Assembly: GCF_000328685.1 (NCBI RefSeq)
Contig: NC_019976.1
Coordinates: 1 to 64,000, forward strand
Source of the DNA: Natronococcus occultus SP4
GTDB lineage: Archaea > Halobacteriota > Halobacteria > Halobacteriales > Natrialbaceae
Direction of reading: 5' to 3'
DNA: 64,000 nt
A program made the translations under genes and the position numbers. The notes beneath the pieces were generated by a model. The model was not told the DNA's origin and ran no database searches. It was given only the letters and a program-made list of their open reading frames with translations. Positions 7,504 through 16,435 of the stretch are shown piece after piece (the stretch's first letter is position 1; each line of letters opens with the position of its first letter).

Positions 7504-9468
7504 CTAGATATTTGTTACTGTATCGTGTTCGTCCTCAAGTGCCTGGGCGTCCTCGTCGAGTAGTGCAACGGTAAGATACGGCGCATACGACTCAAAGTAC
7601 TCCACAACGGTTGCGATGCGTTCGGAATCAATCGCCTCGAGTGAATCGAGTAGCATGAACGGAACCGTCTCGTAGACGTCGTGGACCAGATATCCTGCAA
7701 GTGCAAAGACGAGTCCGGTAACCTCGCGCTCGCTTTCGCTGAGATGGCTGATCGAGTCCTCGTAGGCTGCTCCCTCCTCAGTACTGCGGACAATCTTGAG
7801 ATCGAACGACGATTTCGTCACTTTACGCCGTCCTTCGCGAACGTCGCGTGTGGTTTGATCGATCCAGATCCGATCGAGGTTACTGTACTCGAGGATCTCC
7901 AAGAGACTCTCCATGTGCTCGTTGAACGCTTCGACTGCGCTGTCTTCGATTTGGTCGATACGGGTTCGGAGATCAGCTAACTCCTCCGTCGTTTTTTCGC
8001 GCCGCTCCTGAAGTCCTTCGCGATCATCGAGTCGTTCCTCGATTGACGTGATTTTGTCTTCCACGTCGTCGCGCTTGCTTTCCTTTCGTTCGATCTCGAA
8101 CTCGAGTTGATTGACTTCCCGGTGTTGTTCGAGAATGTCTTCGGAGTCGTCGGTCTCGAGGTCATCGATCTCTGCCTCGAGTTCAGTAATCTCCTCCGTG
8201 AAAGCTTCTCGATCGTCCGTGAGATCCTCAATGCGATCTCGCCGGCGCTCGATTTCGTCGTCGATCGACTCGAGACGTCGCGTCGCTTGCTGATGCTCGG
8301 AGCGATTCTCTTCAATCTCGTTACGCATCGCTCGGTTCTTCTCGAGTTCGTCGTTGATCTCCGAGCGTTCATCCAGCCGCTCTTCGTATACTGACCGCAG
8401 CTGTTCGAGTGTGGTCTCGATCTGATCGGTTGCGACCGAGGACCCACAGGTCCAACACGTGACGGTATCCGAATCAGAATCGGGAAGCAACTGGTCGGTT
8501 ACGGGTTCCTCGTTGCTGCCCTCTCCCCCTCCAAGGAAGTCACCGGGATCCTCCAGCAGTTGCTCGTTGAACTGAATCGTCCGCTGAAGCTGCGAAATTT
8601 CTTCGTTGAGTTCGTCTTTCTCTGCTTGGAGCGTATCGATTTTTGCTTCTAGACGTCCGAGATCCGCTTCTCCACCTGCCTGCAGCTCTTCGAGAGTGGC
8701 TTCGACGTCCTCGCGCTCGTCTTCGAGTGCTTCGATACTCTCGCGTTCAGTCTCGATTCGATTTCGAACGCGTTCGAGTTCCGATCGTGTCTCGCGAAGT
8801 TCGTCGAACTTCTCCTCGAGTTCGGACCGTTCCTCACGCCGGGTTTCGACGTCGGTATTCGCAGCTTCGAGTTCGTCCTCGGCTGTTTCGAGTTCGTCTC
8901 GGAGTTCGTTGATTTCGTCGATCAGTCGTGTTCGCTTGGCCTCAAGATCAGGGAGCTGATTTTCGAGATCATCGAGTTCGTCGAGTTGGCTATCGATCTG
9001 CTTCTTTCGTTGCTCGAGTTGTTGGATCTCGGCTTTGATAGCCTCGGTATCGACCGGCCGCATAATCAGATCGCGCAGATCGTCGCCACGAGCAACAGCC
9101 TGACGAGCCTCGTTTGACTCGAGTAGAAACGCAAACAGATCCGCGATCTCCGGATCATCAAGATAGGGGTCACCCTCAGTAACGATCGTCCCGTTCCGCC
9201 GGTGAAGCGTCTGCTGGTAGGTTTCTTCGCCGAACTCGAGTACAGCTTGGCCCTCTTTGCTGTCAGCTTTGAGGCTCGCTTGATCACTACCGAGTGCCGC
9301 CATAATTCCCTGGAGCAACGACGTCCGATTTGTCGCGTTGCGACCGGAGAGAATAGTAATCCCCTGTTCGAACGACACCTCTGTCTCATCAATTCCGCCA
9401 ATATTGTTGACAGAGAGAGTCGCTTGCTCAGGCAGTGATCGTTCTCGAGCGTGCTGGCTTGTTCCCAT
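7504..9468 (-). CDS. Archaea-specific SMC-related coiled-coil ATPase
   Basis: The 654-residue protein starts at ATG 9468 (a TTG at 9480 would add four residues). The N-terminal head has GRNATNRTS where a Walker A would read GxxxxGK(S/T); the GK is replaced, a variant I associate with this haloarchaeal family. A long charged coiled coil (about 120-530) contains a single CWTC (CxxC) near its middle, like the Rad50 zinc hook. The C-terminus has an ABC signature-like HLSESEREVTGL and Walker B PFMLLDSLEAID. Relatives (Sph3-type) are linked to cell shape together with RdfA in Haloferax; no rdfA-like gene is adjacent here. Its last 157 bp are duplicated at 4354-4510. Confidence 0.88.
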   Translation of the reverse strand: MGTSQHARERSLPEQATLSVNNIGGIDETEVSFEQGITILSGRNATNRTSLLQGIMAALGSDQASLKADSKEGQAVLEFGEETYQQTLHRRNGTIVTEGDPYLDDPEIADLFAFLLESNEARQAVARGDDLRDLIMRPVDTEAIKAEIQQLEQRKKQIDSQLDELDDLENQLPDLEAKRTRLIDEINELRDELETAEDELEAANTDVETRREERSELEEKFDELRETRSELERVRNRIETERESIEALEDEREDVEATLEELQAGGEADLGRLEAKIDTLQAEKDELNEEISQLQRTIQFNEQLLEDPGDFLGGGEGSNEEPVTDQLLPDSDSDTVTCWTCGSSVATDQIETTLEQLRSVYEERLDERSEINDELEKNRAMRNEIEENRSEHQQATRRLESIDDEIERRRDRIEDLTDDREAFTEEITELEAEIDDLETDDSEDILEQHREVNQLEFEIERKESKRDDVEDKITSIEERLDDREGLQERREKTTEELADLRTRIDQIEDSAVEAFNEHMESLLEILEYSNLDRIWIDQTTRDVREGRRKVTKSSFDLKIVRSTEEGAAYEDSISHLSESEREVTGLVFALAGYLVHDVYETVPFMLLDSLEAIDSERIATVVEYFESYAPYLTVALLDEDAQALEDEHDTVTNI

Positions 9469-10024
9469 AGGAGTAGCCAAGAGATGTGGAGGTAGGTATT
9501 TATTAATTAGCCCTACAATATGATAGATATCACTGGCTTCTGTAATTTTGGAGTCGTGTCTTGTGATATTCTGAGCTACTTCGTTAAAACCCCTCCAAGT
9601 TTGGTATCGGATTGCGTACTGGATACAGAGTATGAGTTCAGGTTTCCTTTGGTTCAGGCCTCTTAGACTGAATTGGCCACAAGAACGCTATTGTGTATTG
9701 GGAAGCGAATGTGTTTTAATGGAATTGGTGCTTACCGATTTTCACTACTAGCATGAGTATAACCTCTCGTCAAAAAATATAATTTGGAGCGGTTGGTCGT
9801 TCTAATAGCATTGAAAGTTCGAGCATGAATACTCAACCAGATCGACTCATTCTTTCTTATCACTTGAACACCACCTCGACGATGCAGTACGGTACCACAG
9901 CAGTTTGTTTACCTGAGGGGGGTATAACTAGTATTGAAGAACATTGCGGGGGTGGCGACATAGTCAAGGGATCGCCCGACCCCGTTCATCGCACGGTTTG
10001 TCCGGAAGTAAGGAGGGGGCGCCG
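9469..10024. other. Intergenic region, nothing recognised
   Basis: This 556-bp stretch lies between two divergently transcribed genes. It is AT-richer than its flanks and must hold both promoters. No coding frame with haloarchaeal character, repeat or remnant was identified. Confidence 0.5.
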
Positions 10025-12274
10025 ATGTCGCTAACTGAGCGGATCGTCGACCGGATCGGTAACGATCGGTACGCCGATGCCTTGCCCGACGACCTGCGGG
10101 AGCAGGCTCAGGAGGACAAAGGCGTGGACTCAGAGGATATCGACCTCGCGGTCTCGACCGGCGAGGTCTACCCCGACAAGACGGAGCAGCGGGCGTTCGC
10201 GACCACACTAGCCGTTGCGGTTGTCCTGTGGCTGATGCTGCTGGTCGCGGGCGGCCGCCTCTCGCCCGTACAACTGCTTGCTACCGGTTTCTCCATCGAT
10301 GATCTGCTTACGTTCACCGTCTATGGGTACTTCGCCGTTGCGCTCGCCGTCGGAACAGGTGTCTCAGCCGCCCACTGGTACGTTCGGAGGGCGCCGTCCG
10401 AGATCCGCGAGCACCTTGACGCGAGTCCGTTAGTAACCTTTGTTACCACCACGGTCATCAGCGGCCTAGTGTTCCTGCTAGCGGCACTAGGCGGATGGCT
10501 GCTCGTCATGGGAGCTCTGCTGGGCGCGATCGTGGCCCTGCTTGTCCTGCTTGTGGCCATCCTACTGTCGATTCCGCTGGCCCTATACGGTCTCCTTAAG
10601 TGGGACCGAAGGGCAATCGGTGTCAGCGTGGGCGCATTCGTGGCCGTGGCCGTTCTCCAAGTGCTCGAGGCTATCTGGCCCTCTGGGATTCCGGTCGAGT
10701 ACTACGTTCTGATGATGACGTACGCGCTCGCGATCGTTCTCGCCGGCATGCTCCTCGATACCGCCGTTTCCAACGATCTTGAGGAGTACCGCGATCACAT
10801 CGGCGAGATCCGGGTCTCCCGCGATCTCTTGGAGACCGATGTGGAGCGCCTGCGGTCAAGCGCGCCTGCGGGTTATCCCGTCAAGGTACCGGTGCCCGAT
10901 CCCGACGTGTCTGAGAGTGCGACCGACAGCGAGGCAGTCGTCGCGGAGGCCTTCGACTTGGTCAAGGCCTACGACCGCCACATTGACGCGCGGCCCGACT
11001 CCTCAACCAGGCGAGGACACTCTACGGTCGCGAACCTGCTGTTGACCGCCGCGGCAGCGACTCATCCCTCGCGGTGTATTTCGCCCACAGTCGCAACAGA
11101 CGCCGCGGACGCGCTGGAAAAACTCGTGGCCGCGTGCGAGGCGTTCGAGGACGAGGGGTTCGACGACGATCAGTTGACTGAGACTCACGTCTGGAGCGTC
11201 TGTCGGGATCTCGAATCGGCCGACAATGCCGATGCTGGCGACATACAGCGCCTGTGGGACGCCTGTGAAGCGTTCGAGGACCGGCTGACCGATCTTGAAG
11301 ACCGCAAGGAATTCCGCGAGCGCGTTGATGAACTTCGCTCTGGACTGGCGTCGACGTTCGACGATCCACCCGCCGACTACCTCGATGTAGGGTCCACCGG
11401 CGACCAGAACTGGGAGCGCCTGGAGCGGGAAGAGCAGGTGCTGGCGCTGGCACAGCAAGCTGCAGACCTTCGCCGCGAGTATCCCCGTGCCGACCTTCCG
11501 GTGGCGCTGCTGTCGGTACTGCGCGATGACGCGATCAACGCCCGTGATCTCGACCCCTACGACCTACTGGTTGAAGTCGGCAAGCGTGCGTTGGACACCG
11601 CCGCTGAGTACGGTGCGCCGTTCGATCGGGCGCGCTCGCAGGTACTGACGATCGCACGGGAGGACCCGACTGGGCGGGCCGACGACCTCGACGCTCTGAG
11701 GGAGGTGCTTGAGCGCGGGGTACGGATCACCGAGTTCCTCGACCGCGTCGACCACGACCACCCTTCAGTTGAGGCCGCGGAGTGGCGGGACGCGCTGGCG
11801 ACGGCCGTTGACGACGCGTTCCCGAACATCCTACGGCCTATCGACAGCCAAATTGAGGCGATGGGTGACGGCCTCTGGGAACGCTCGGACTTGTTCGCCT
11901 ACGACTGGCAGGAGTTCGAGTCACTGGTGGGGTCGCTGTACGCCGACGATGACTATGACATCGAGGTTACGACCGACACCAATGACGGTGGCGTCGACGT
12001 GTGGGCGCGCTCGCCCGGGGAGACAGTCGCGGTCCAGGTGAAACAGCACTCGCCGGGGAACACGGTTGGCCGCCGCGTCCTCCAGCAATTGGCCAGCACC
12101 ATCGCCAAGGGCAGCGCGGACCGAGTTGTGGTTGTGACCAGTGCAGAGTTCGCTAACACCGCAATCGAGTACGCCGCTGAGTTCGGGCCGGAGATGGATC
12201 TTGTCGACGGCGACGACCTAGTGCGGCGACTTTCAGCGTCAGATCTTCCGCCGCCGCGGACAATCGAGCCTTGA
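10025..12274 (+). CDS. Polytopic membrane protein with C-terminal Mrr-type restriction endonuclease domain
   Basis: From the ATG at 10025, preceded by an AAGGAGGGGG ribosome-binding site, the product is 749 residues. About five to seven hydrophobic segments lie between residues 60 and 265 (for example TLAVAVVLWLMLLVAGG and VLLVAILLSIPLALYGLL). A long soluble helical region follows. The last 120 residues form an Mrr_cat-like domain: YDWQEFESLVGSLY, then DTNDGGVDVWAR and VAVQVKQHS, giving the D...Q-x-K catalytic pattern of PD-(D/E)XK enzymes, and ending with DRVVVVTSAEF. A membrane-anchored nuclease suggests defence against incoming DNA, by inference. No methyltransferase is nearby. GC content and codon use look higher than in the neighbouring genes. 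Confidence 0.85.
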   Translation: MSLTERIVDRIGNDRYADALPDDLREQAQEDKGVDSEDIDLAVSTGEVYPDKTEQRAFATTLAVAVVLWLMLLVAGGRLSPVQLLATGFSIDDLLTFTVYGYFAVALAVGTGVSAAHWYVRRAPSEIREHLDASPLVTFVTTTVISGLVFLLAALGGWLLVMGALLGAIVALLVLLVAILLSIPLALYGLLKWDRRAIGVSVGAFVAVAVLQVLEAIWPSGIPVEYYVLMMTYALAIVLAGMLLDTAVSNDLEEYRDHIGEIRVSRDLLETDVERLRSSAPAGYPVKVPVPDPDVSESATDSEAVVAEAFDLVKAYDRHIDARPDSSTRRGHSTVANLLLTAAAATHPSRCISPTVATDAADALEKLVAACEAFEDEGFDDDQLTETHVWSVCRDLESADNADAGDIQRLWDACEAFEDRLTDLEDRKEFRERVDELRSGLASTFDDPPADYLDVGSTGDQNWERLEREEQVLALAQQAADLRREYPRADLPVALLSVLRDDAINARDLDPYDLLVEVGKRALDTAAEYGAPFDRARSQVLTIAREDPTGRADDLDALREVLERGVRITEFLDRVDHDHPSVEAAEWRDALATAVDDAFPNILRPIDSQIEAMGDGLWERSDLFAYDWQEFESLVGSLYADDDYDIEVTTDTNDGGVDVWARSPGETVAVQVKQHSPGNTVGRRVLQQLASTIAKGSADRVVVVTSAEFANTAIEYAAEFGPEMDLVDGDDLVRRLSASDLPPPRTIEP

Positions 12275-12542
12275 CCGGGTGCTCCATCAGAACCACCCTT
12301 GTGGACGCAGACGCGTTTTGAGAGTAGAGAATGGTCGAGAGGACCGAATTCGATTCAACTGGCTTTATGTTCTGACTTCATTATAACTATCTTGTCCGGT
12401 CTTCATCCAACTTCCGTGGTGACCACGGTGCCGGATACAACTCGACGCCAATCCCGCCCGCTAAACACACTACGGACTAGGGATTTCAGCAGACCCTTCT
12501 GAGCCAAACTCTTCAAGACTGTTCTCAATAAAGGGCAGTCAC
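12275..12542. other. Intergenic region, nothing recognised
   Basis: About 270 bp between the Mrr-domain gene and the TTAACCAAC inverted repeat. No coding frame or repeat was identified. Confidence 0.5.
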
Positions 12543-12581
12543 TTAACCAACAAGAATACTAAAACCGCACCCGTTGGTTAA
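12543..12581. repeat. TTAACCAAC inverted repeat, copy 2, over a promoter
   Basis: Perfect arms TTAACCAAC (12543-12551) and GTTGGTTAA (12573-12581) with a 21-bp spacer containing AATACTAAAA. The right arm ends 7 bp before the ATG (12589) of a small intact gene, so the repeat spans the region where a leaderless archaeal promoter would lie. An operator function is the simplest reading. Confidence 0.85.
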
Positions 12582-12588
12582 CTGTGCT

Positions 12589-12885
12589 ATGTCAGATCCG
12601 CCGAAGTACATTCTCGAGGGTCTTGAGAAGCAATCGCCAGAAACACTCCGAGAAATTGCGCAGATCGCTACCGAGATGGCAGATCGAAAAGAGAGTCAAC
12701 GCGAGGCAGAACTCGAAGAGCAGGAGGTTGATGATCAGCCTGAGGACCTCAATTGCGACAACGCACCATCCAGTGCGACGCTGACGAAAAAGGAAATCAA
12801 CGGAAACCAGTATTATTACTGGCAGTGGCGAGAGGGCGAAAAAATCAAATCAGAATATATTCGGCCAGTTGATCCAAAGCGATGA
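12589..12885 (+). CDS. Small acidic hypothetical protein (DUF6788-like)
   Basis: The 98-residue product starts MSDPPKYILEGL. The N-terminal half is a charged helix rich in Glu; the C-terminal half has the pattern KKEINGNQYYYWQWREGEK, where aromatic residues precede a charged strand, as in the small DUF6788-type proteins common on haloarchaeal plasmids (recognised from memory). Function unknown. The gene is preceded directly by an inverted repeat that recurs elsewhere in the window and so may be under a shared regulator. An upstream TTG at 12574 lies inside that repeat and is not a likely start. Confidence 0.7.
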   Translation: MSDPPKYILEGLEKQSPETLREIAQIATEMADRKESQREAELEEQEVDDQPEDLNCDNAPSSATLTKKEINGNQYYYWQWREGEKIKSEYIRPVDPKR

Positions 12886-13125
12886 CGACTGAGATTGGAT
12901 TTTAGCTTTCTCTACTACGGGAGTACGGTGCTGTAAGCTTCGTATCCGAGACTACGTCTGACTCTTACGGCTTTGTCTTCAGGATGAGCCGATCCTGTAT
13001 TGATGAGGTTGGCTGTCTCTCAGTGACTGCTTCCCCAGCCTACCGAGAGTAATCACTCAGGTCGAGGTGCTCTTGGGATGCAACGAATTCGATGACGCCC
13101 AAAGTCCTATGGTAGAACCACTGAT

Positions 13126-13133
13126 CTTTATAG
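13126..13133 (+). promoter_or_regulatory. TATA box of the tbp gene
   Basis: CTTTATAG lies 26-33 bp before the ATG at 13159, the spacing expected for a leaderless archaeal transcript. Confidence 0.5.
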
Positions 13134-13158
13134 CATCTTCATACGACTTTGGTGACAG

Positions 13159-13719
13159 ATGACAGACCCACAGGACTCTATCACGATCGAGAACGTAGTT
13201 GCTTCCTCAGGGATCGGACAAGAACTTGCACTCGAGAGTCTCGCAATGGATCTTCCAGGGGCCGACTACGACCCAGAACAGTTTCCGGGTCTCGTTTACC
13301 GTACGACGGACCCCAAAGCTGCTGCCCTGATCTTCCGTTCGGGGAAAATCGTCTGTACTGGTGCCAAAAGCATCGATGGCGTCCAAGAGAGCATGGAGAT
13401 TGTGTTCGAAAAGCTGCGTGATCTCCAGATTGAAGTCGAAGAAGATCCGGAAATCGTCGTCCAAAATATCGTCAGCAGCGCCGACCTCGGCAGAAGCCTC
13501 AACTTGAACGCGATCGCTATTGGCCTTGGCCTCGAGAGTATCGAGTATGAACCAGAGCAGTTTCCGGGCTTAGTCTATCGACTCGATGAACCCGATGTTG
13601 TGACTCTCCTCTTTGGTTCCGGGAAACTGGTTGTCACTGGCGGGAAGGACGTCGACGACGCTAGACAGGCTATCGATGTGATTGTTGAACGCCTTGAAGA
13701 TCTGGGTCTGCTCGAATAA
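13159..13719 (+). CDS. tbp: TATA-box-binding protein (TBP)
   Basis: The 186-residue protein consists of two imperfect TBP repeats: IENVVASSGIGQELALESLA...YDPEQFPGLVYR...ALIFRSGKIVCTGAKS and VQNIVSSADLGRSLNLNAIA...YEPEQFPGLVYR...TLLFGSGKLVVTGGKD. The conserved EQFPGLVYR and SGK-VTG strands that contact DNA are intact in both repeats. TBP recruits TFB and RNA polymerase at the TATA box. Haloarchaea often have several TBPs, some on plasmids; this accessory-region copy may tune a subset of promoters. No TFB gene is adjacent. Confidence 0.97.
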   Translation: MTDPQDSITIENVVASSGIGQELALESLAMDLPGADYDPEQFPGLVYRTTDPKAAALIFRSGKIVCTGAKSIDGVQESMEIVFEKLRDLQIEVEEDPEIVVQNIVSSADLGRSLNLNAIAIGLGLESIEYEPEQFPGLVYRLDEPDVVTLLFGSGKLVVTGGKDVDDARQAIDVIVERLEDLGLLE

Positions 13720-13825
13720 GAGAACTCGCTAAGAGCGCTGCCGAAGCCGTATTGGGAGACCTTTTTGTTTGGATCGTTATTGCTGGATCCAGTATGATCG
13801 TTTACTCCTTCTTTGCTCACTCTAG

Positions 13826-14315
13826 ATACCGTACGCGATCGAGGACGTCACTCGGGTTGGCGTTGATCTAAACGACAATCCGCTAGCGGCTGTGGCAGTC
13901 TGGGACGGCAGTGAAGTAGTCGGCGTCGAGATGGAATCCGGTGCCGAGTTTCGCCACCACCGAGAGCGGATGAAGCGAGCGAAAGACCAGGCGATGGCGA
14001 CGACAACCTCGAAATAATCCGTGAGGCCCGTCGAAATTACCAGAAATACACCGATTATATCACAGATCACGCCAGTCGGCGGGTCGTCGATATCACTGCG
14101 AAACATCAGCCGTGTGCTACCACTTGGAGGATCTGCCCCTTCTCAGACAGCCAGTCGAGGACCCGATCCATGACTGGCCCTACGGGCAGATTCAAGAACA
14201 GATTGTAGCCAAGGCACAGGAGCAAGAGATACCTGTTACGCACGTGGACCCGCACGATACGAGCACGCCGTATGCTGGCGTGTCGCCTCGAGTTCGTCGT
14301 GATCGTCGTTAGTCA
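13826..14315 (+). pseudogene. IS200/IS605-family TnpB remnant
   Basis: Broken frames on the plus strand read VGVDLNDNPLAAVAVWDG (RuvC-like first Asp segment), HHRERMKRAKDQ, then NLEIIREARRNYQKYTDY, and finally LEDLPLLRQPVEDPIHDWPYG followed by PVTHVDPHDTSTPYAGV. These match the order of TnpB segments (D, E-D-L, DPxxTS). At least two frameshifts are present, the N-terminus is missing and the zinc-finger Cys residues are lost. Confidence 0.75.
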
Positions 14316-14359
14316 TTGAGGTCACACCCGAGACGGGTCGTCGCGTCCTCGACGGCCGA

Positions 14360-14617
14360 TCACTCTTGGTTCTCAAGGGCGCACTCGAGTTCTTCGCACA
14401 CAGCTGTGATGTCCGACTGCTTGCCTTTGGAGCTAGCCCCGACGTCCTCGCGTGGGTCGTCGACAAGTTCGTACACGCCACGGCCATGTTTCGAACGTGA
14501 TCGGCTGTCTCGAGCAGCGCGAGACGCTGGCTAACGTACTGGCGCGTCACATCCAGGTCATCGCGAGGTTCAACGGGACGTTGCGCCCATCGTGTAGTTC
14601 ATCGAGTCTCTTGCCAT
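14360..14617 (-). pseudogene. Winged-helix (PhiH1 repressor-like) regulator, frameshifted
   Basis: One minus-strand frame reads RDDLDVTRQYVSQRLALLETADHVRN (helix-turn-helix) and a second continues GRGVYELVDDPREDVGASS to a stop at 14360-14362. Joining them gives a normal small haloarchaeal winged-helix regulator with its wing sequence RGVYEL. The shift lies around 14470. No continuous start is found, so the gene is probably dead. Confidence 0.65.
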
Positions 14618-14721
14618 CGGTCTCCTTTCGGCTGAGGCCATTGGCCTATGCTTTGTGAACACGACTGATTCCGATGGACAGCGATCACCAACTTCATACT
14701 GAAACGCGTAGAAAATAATCT

Positions 14722-15273
14722 GTGAGACGACGCGACGCAATCGCGACCGTCGGCACTGGTACAATTGCCGTATCCCTTTCTGGATGTCTCGATTTTGCCG
14801 GTCTTCGCCCGGACAGCACCGACCAGGAGCAAGAGGAGAGCGATGATGATCGTGGCAACCATGATCACCCGAGCGAAGAGGAAATAGACGATGTAGAGAA
14901 CTCTGACAGAACTGAGGACGACACCGGCGACGGTGATCCACCGGAACCCGAGGATGCCAAGCAACGTGATGCAGGCCAGGACGTTCTCGAATTTGGCGAC
15001 CTTCGGATCATTGACTACGAAGAACGGGTCGAAGAGTTCGAATACGACGAGGAAATCAGCTACACAGGAGAAGTCGAAAACGTGGGTGACGAAGCGTACG
15101 AGTCGGTATCGGTCGAAGTGAGGGTCTACGACGAAGATGGCGAGGAACTGGGCAGCCACCGCGATCTGACTCCTGAACTTGCTGCCAACGAGACGTGGCG
15201 CTTCGAGATTGCACCCCATAGCCGGCCGGCGGAGGTCGCCGACCATGACATCGCTGTGACTGGCGAGCAGTAG
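14722..15273 (+). CDS. Secreted lipoprotein with FxLYD-like domain
   Basis: The GTG-started 183-residue protein opens with a Tat signal MRRRDAIATVGTG and a lipobox SLSGC (about residues 17-21), so it is expected to be exported folded and lipid-anchored. A low-complexity Asp/Glu/His spacer (residues 30-85) precedes a beta-sandwich-like domain with FEYDEEISYTGEVENVGDEA...VEVRVYDEDGEEL, which fits the FxLYD family of haloarchaeal surface proteins. Substrate and role unknown. It stands alone, converging with the regulator at 15288. Confidence 0.8.
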   Translation: MRRRDAIATVGTGTIAVSLSGCLDFAGLRPDSTDQEQEESDDDRGNHDHPSEEEIDDVENSDRTEDDTGDGDPPEPEDAKQRDAGQDVLEFGDLRIIDYEERVEEFEYDEEISYTGEVENVGDEAYESVSVEVRVYDEDGEELGSHRDLTPELAANETWRFEIAPHSRPAEVADHDIAVTGEQ

Positions 15274-15287
15274 CCGCAGATCTCACT

Positions 15288-15797
15288 TTATCGGTGGTCA
15301 GAGTTTTGGACTTCGTCGCGGAGAACGAGTAGGTTGTCGCGGATCGCTTCAACCCACTCCTCAAGTGTATCGTGGTTCTCGTGGGGGTCGTAGAGTATAC
15401 TTCGCAGCTGCTCGTTTTCCTTTTCTAGTTTCTCTATGCGAGCCTCGAGTTCGTCGAACCGACGCCGTACTTCTCCCTCCTCAACCGGCGCGAGATCGTA
15501 GTTCGTTTGCGCTTCTGCGAGCACCTCTTTACCCCTATCAGTGATTCGATACTTGTATCCTTCCTTCGGGAGCGCTCCACCTGGAGAGCGTTGCCCTTCG
15601 TCTATCTTCTCGACCAACTCAGCATCGATCATCCTTTTAAGGTGGTCGTTGACGATCTGGTTGTACAGCTCGGGGCTGCTCGAAGTGATCCCAGAGGTCC
15701 GCGCCTCTCCACCCTCGTTGCGAATCGCGTCGAGAGTCATATATCGCTTTCTCGTCAATTCGCGGGCGACCTCCCACGGCTCCTGGTCTGGATCCAT
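15288..15797 (-). CDS. Winged-helix transcriptional regulator with C-terminal coiled coil
   Basis: The 169-residue protein has a winged-helix domain (about residues 15-95) ending in the typical wing YKYRITDRGKEVLAEA, then a Glu-rich coiled coil (RRRFDELEARIEKLEKENEQL, about 112-132, dimerisation likely). It resembles PadR/MarR-like haloarchaeal regulators. The target is unknown; it converges on the lipoprotein gene, so autoregulation or distant targets are possible. Confidence 0.75.
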   Translation of the reverse strand: MDPDQEPWEVARELTRKRYMTLDAIRNEGGEARTSGITSSSPELYNQIVNDHLKRMIDAELVEKIDEGQRSPGGALPKEGYKYRITDRGKEVLAEAQTNYDLAPVEEGEVRRRFDELEARIEKLEKENEQLRSILYDPHENHDTLEEWVEAIRDNLLVLRDEVQNSDHR

Positions 15798-16435
15798 ACT
15801 TCGACGTTGCTGCGGTAGTCAAAAAGTTTTGTGACCTTTTGATATCTAAACCACTGAGCCGACAGTACTATAGGCCGGCTACCCCCACAACGCTCAAGCG
15901 AGGACGTCGCGTTGTGGCGCCACGCCTAGAGCTCTGCATGGATTATCAGCAAAGCGAGAAGCGTGTGGAAAAACAGCCTGGCTACAGCAGGTGAGATGAC
16001 GAACAGAGCGCTGCGGCGCGACCAGCGAAAAGGGTAGTTCACCGAGCTCAGTGAGAGGTGAATCACATCGAACTCTACCAGAGGAAATATTATTCCGAGG
16101 ACGTGGTGGACTATCAGGCTATGCACTAGCAAGATGGACTATCAACAGGCTGGTAGATAGGAGGACTATCACCTCGAGTGGAGGCATGTGATCCTGGGAG
16201 ATCTTGCGTCCTCGAGGCGAGGTAGTGTCTGGGGGTCAGCCCTGGCTACAACAGCGTGGGTTCCCCACAGGAGCGAGCGCGGAGCGAAGCGGAGCGCGAG
16301 CGGGCAGTCGGTAGCGGACGGCGCGGTGCTGTAGCGATCCGATCGCTGGTTCAGCCTAGGGACTGCCGCGACCTTCGCTATCAAAATCAGGTGGTCTCCC
16401 AAAGTAGTATCATCTCAGAACATGATTATACACAC
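15798..16435. other. Intergenic region with no recognised gene
   Basis: About 640 bp with stops in all frames at short intervals. The motif GGACTATCA recurs near 16108, 16135 and 16162, with GGATTATCA near 15938. A purine-rich GAGCG-based stretch lies at about 16270-16305. Nothing could be assigned; it may be decayed transposon DNA. Confidence 0.4.

Noticed and set aside
8606-8959. Open Ser/Arg-rich plus-strand frame
   Set aside because: It is the antisense of the Glu/Arg-rich coiled coil of the SMC-related gene; the composition is a mirror of that gene.
13820-14315. Intact TnpB with guide RNA
   Set aside because: Frameshifts and missing zinc-finger Cys show it is dead.
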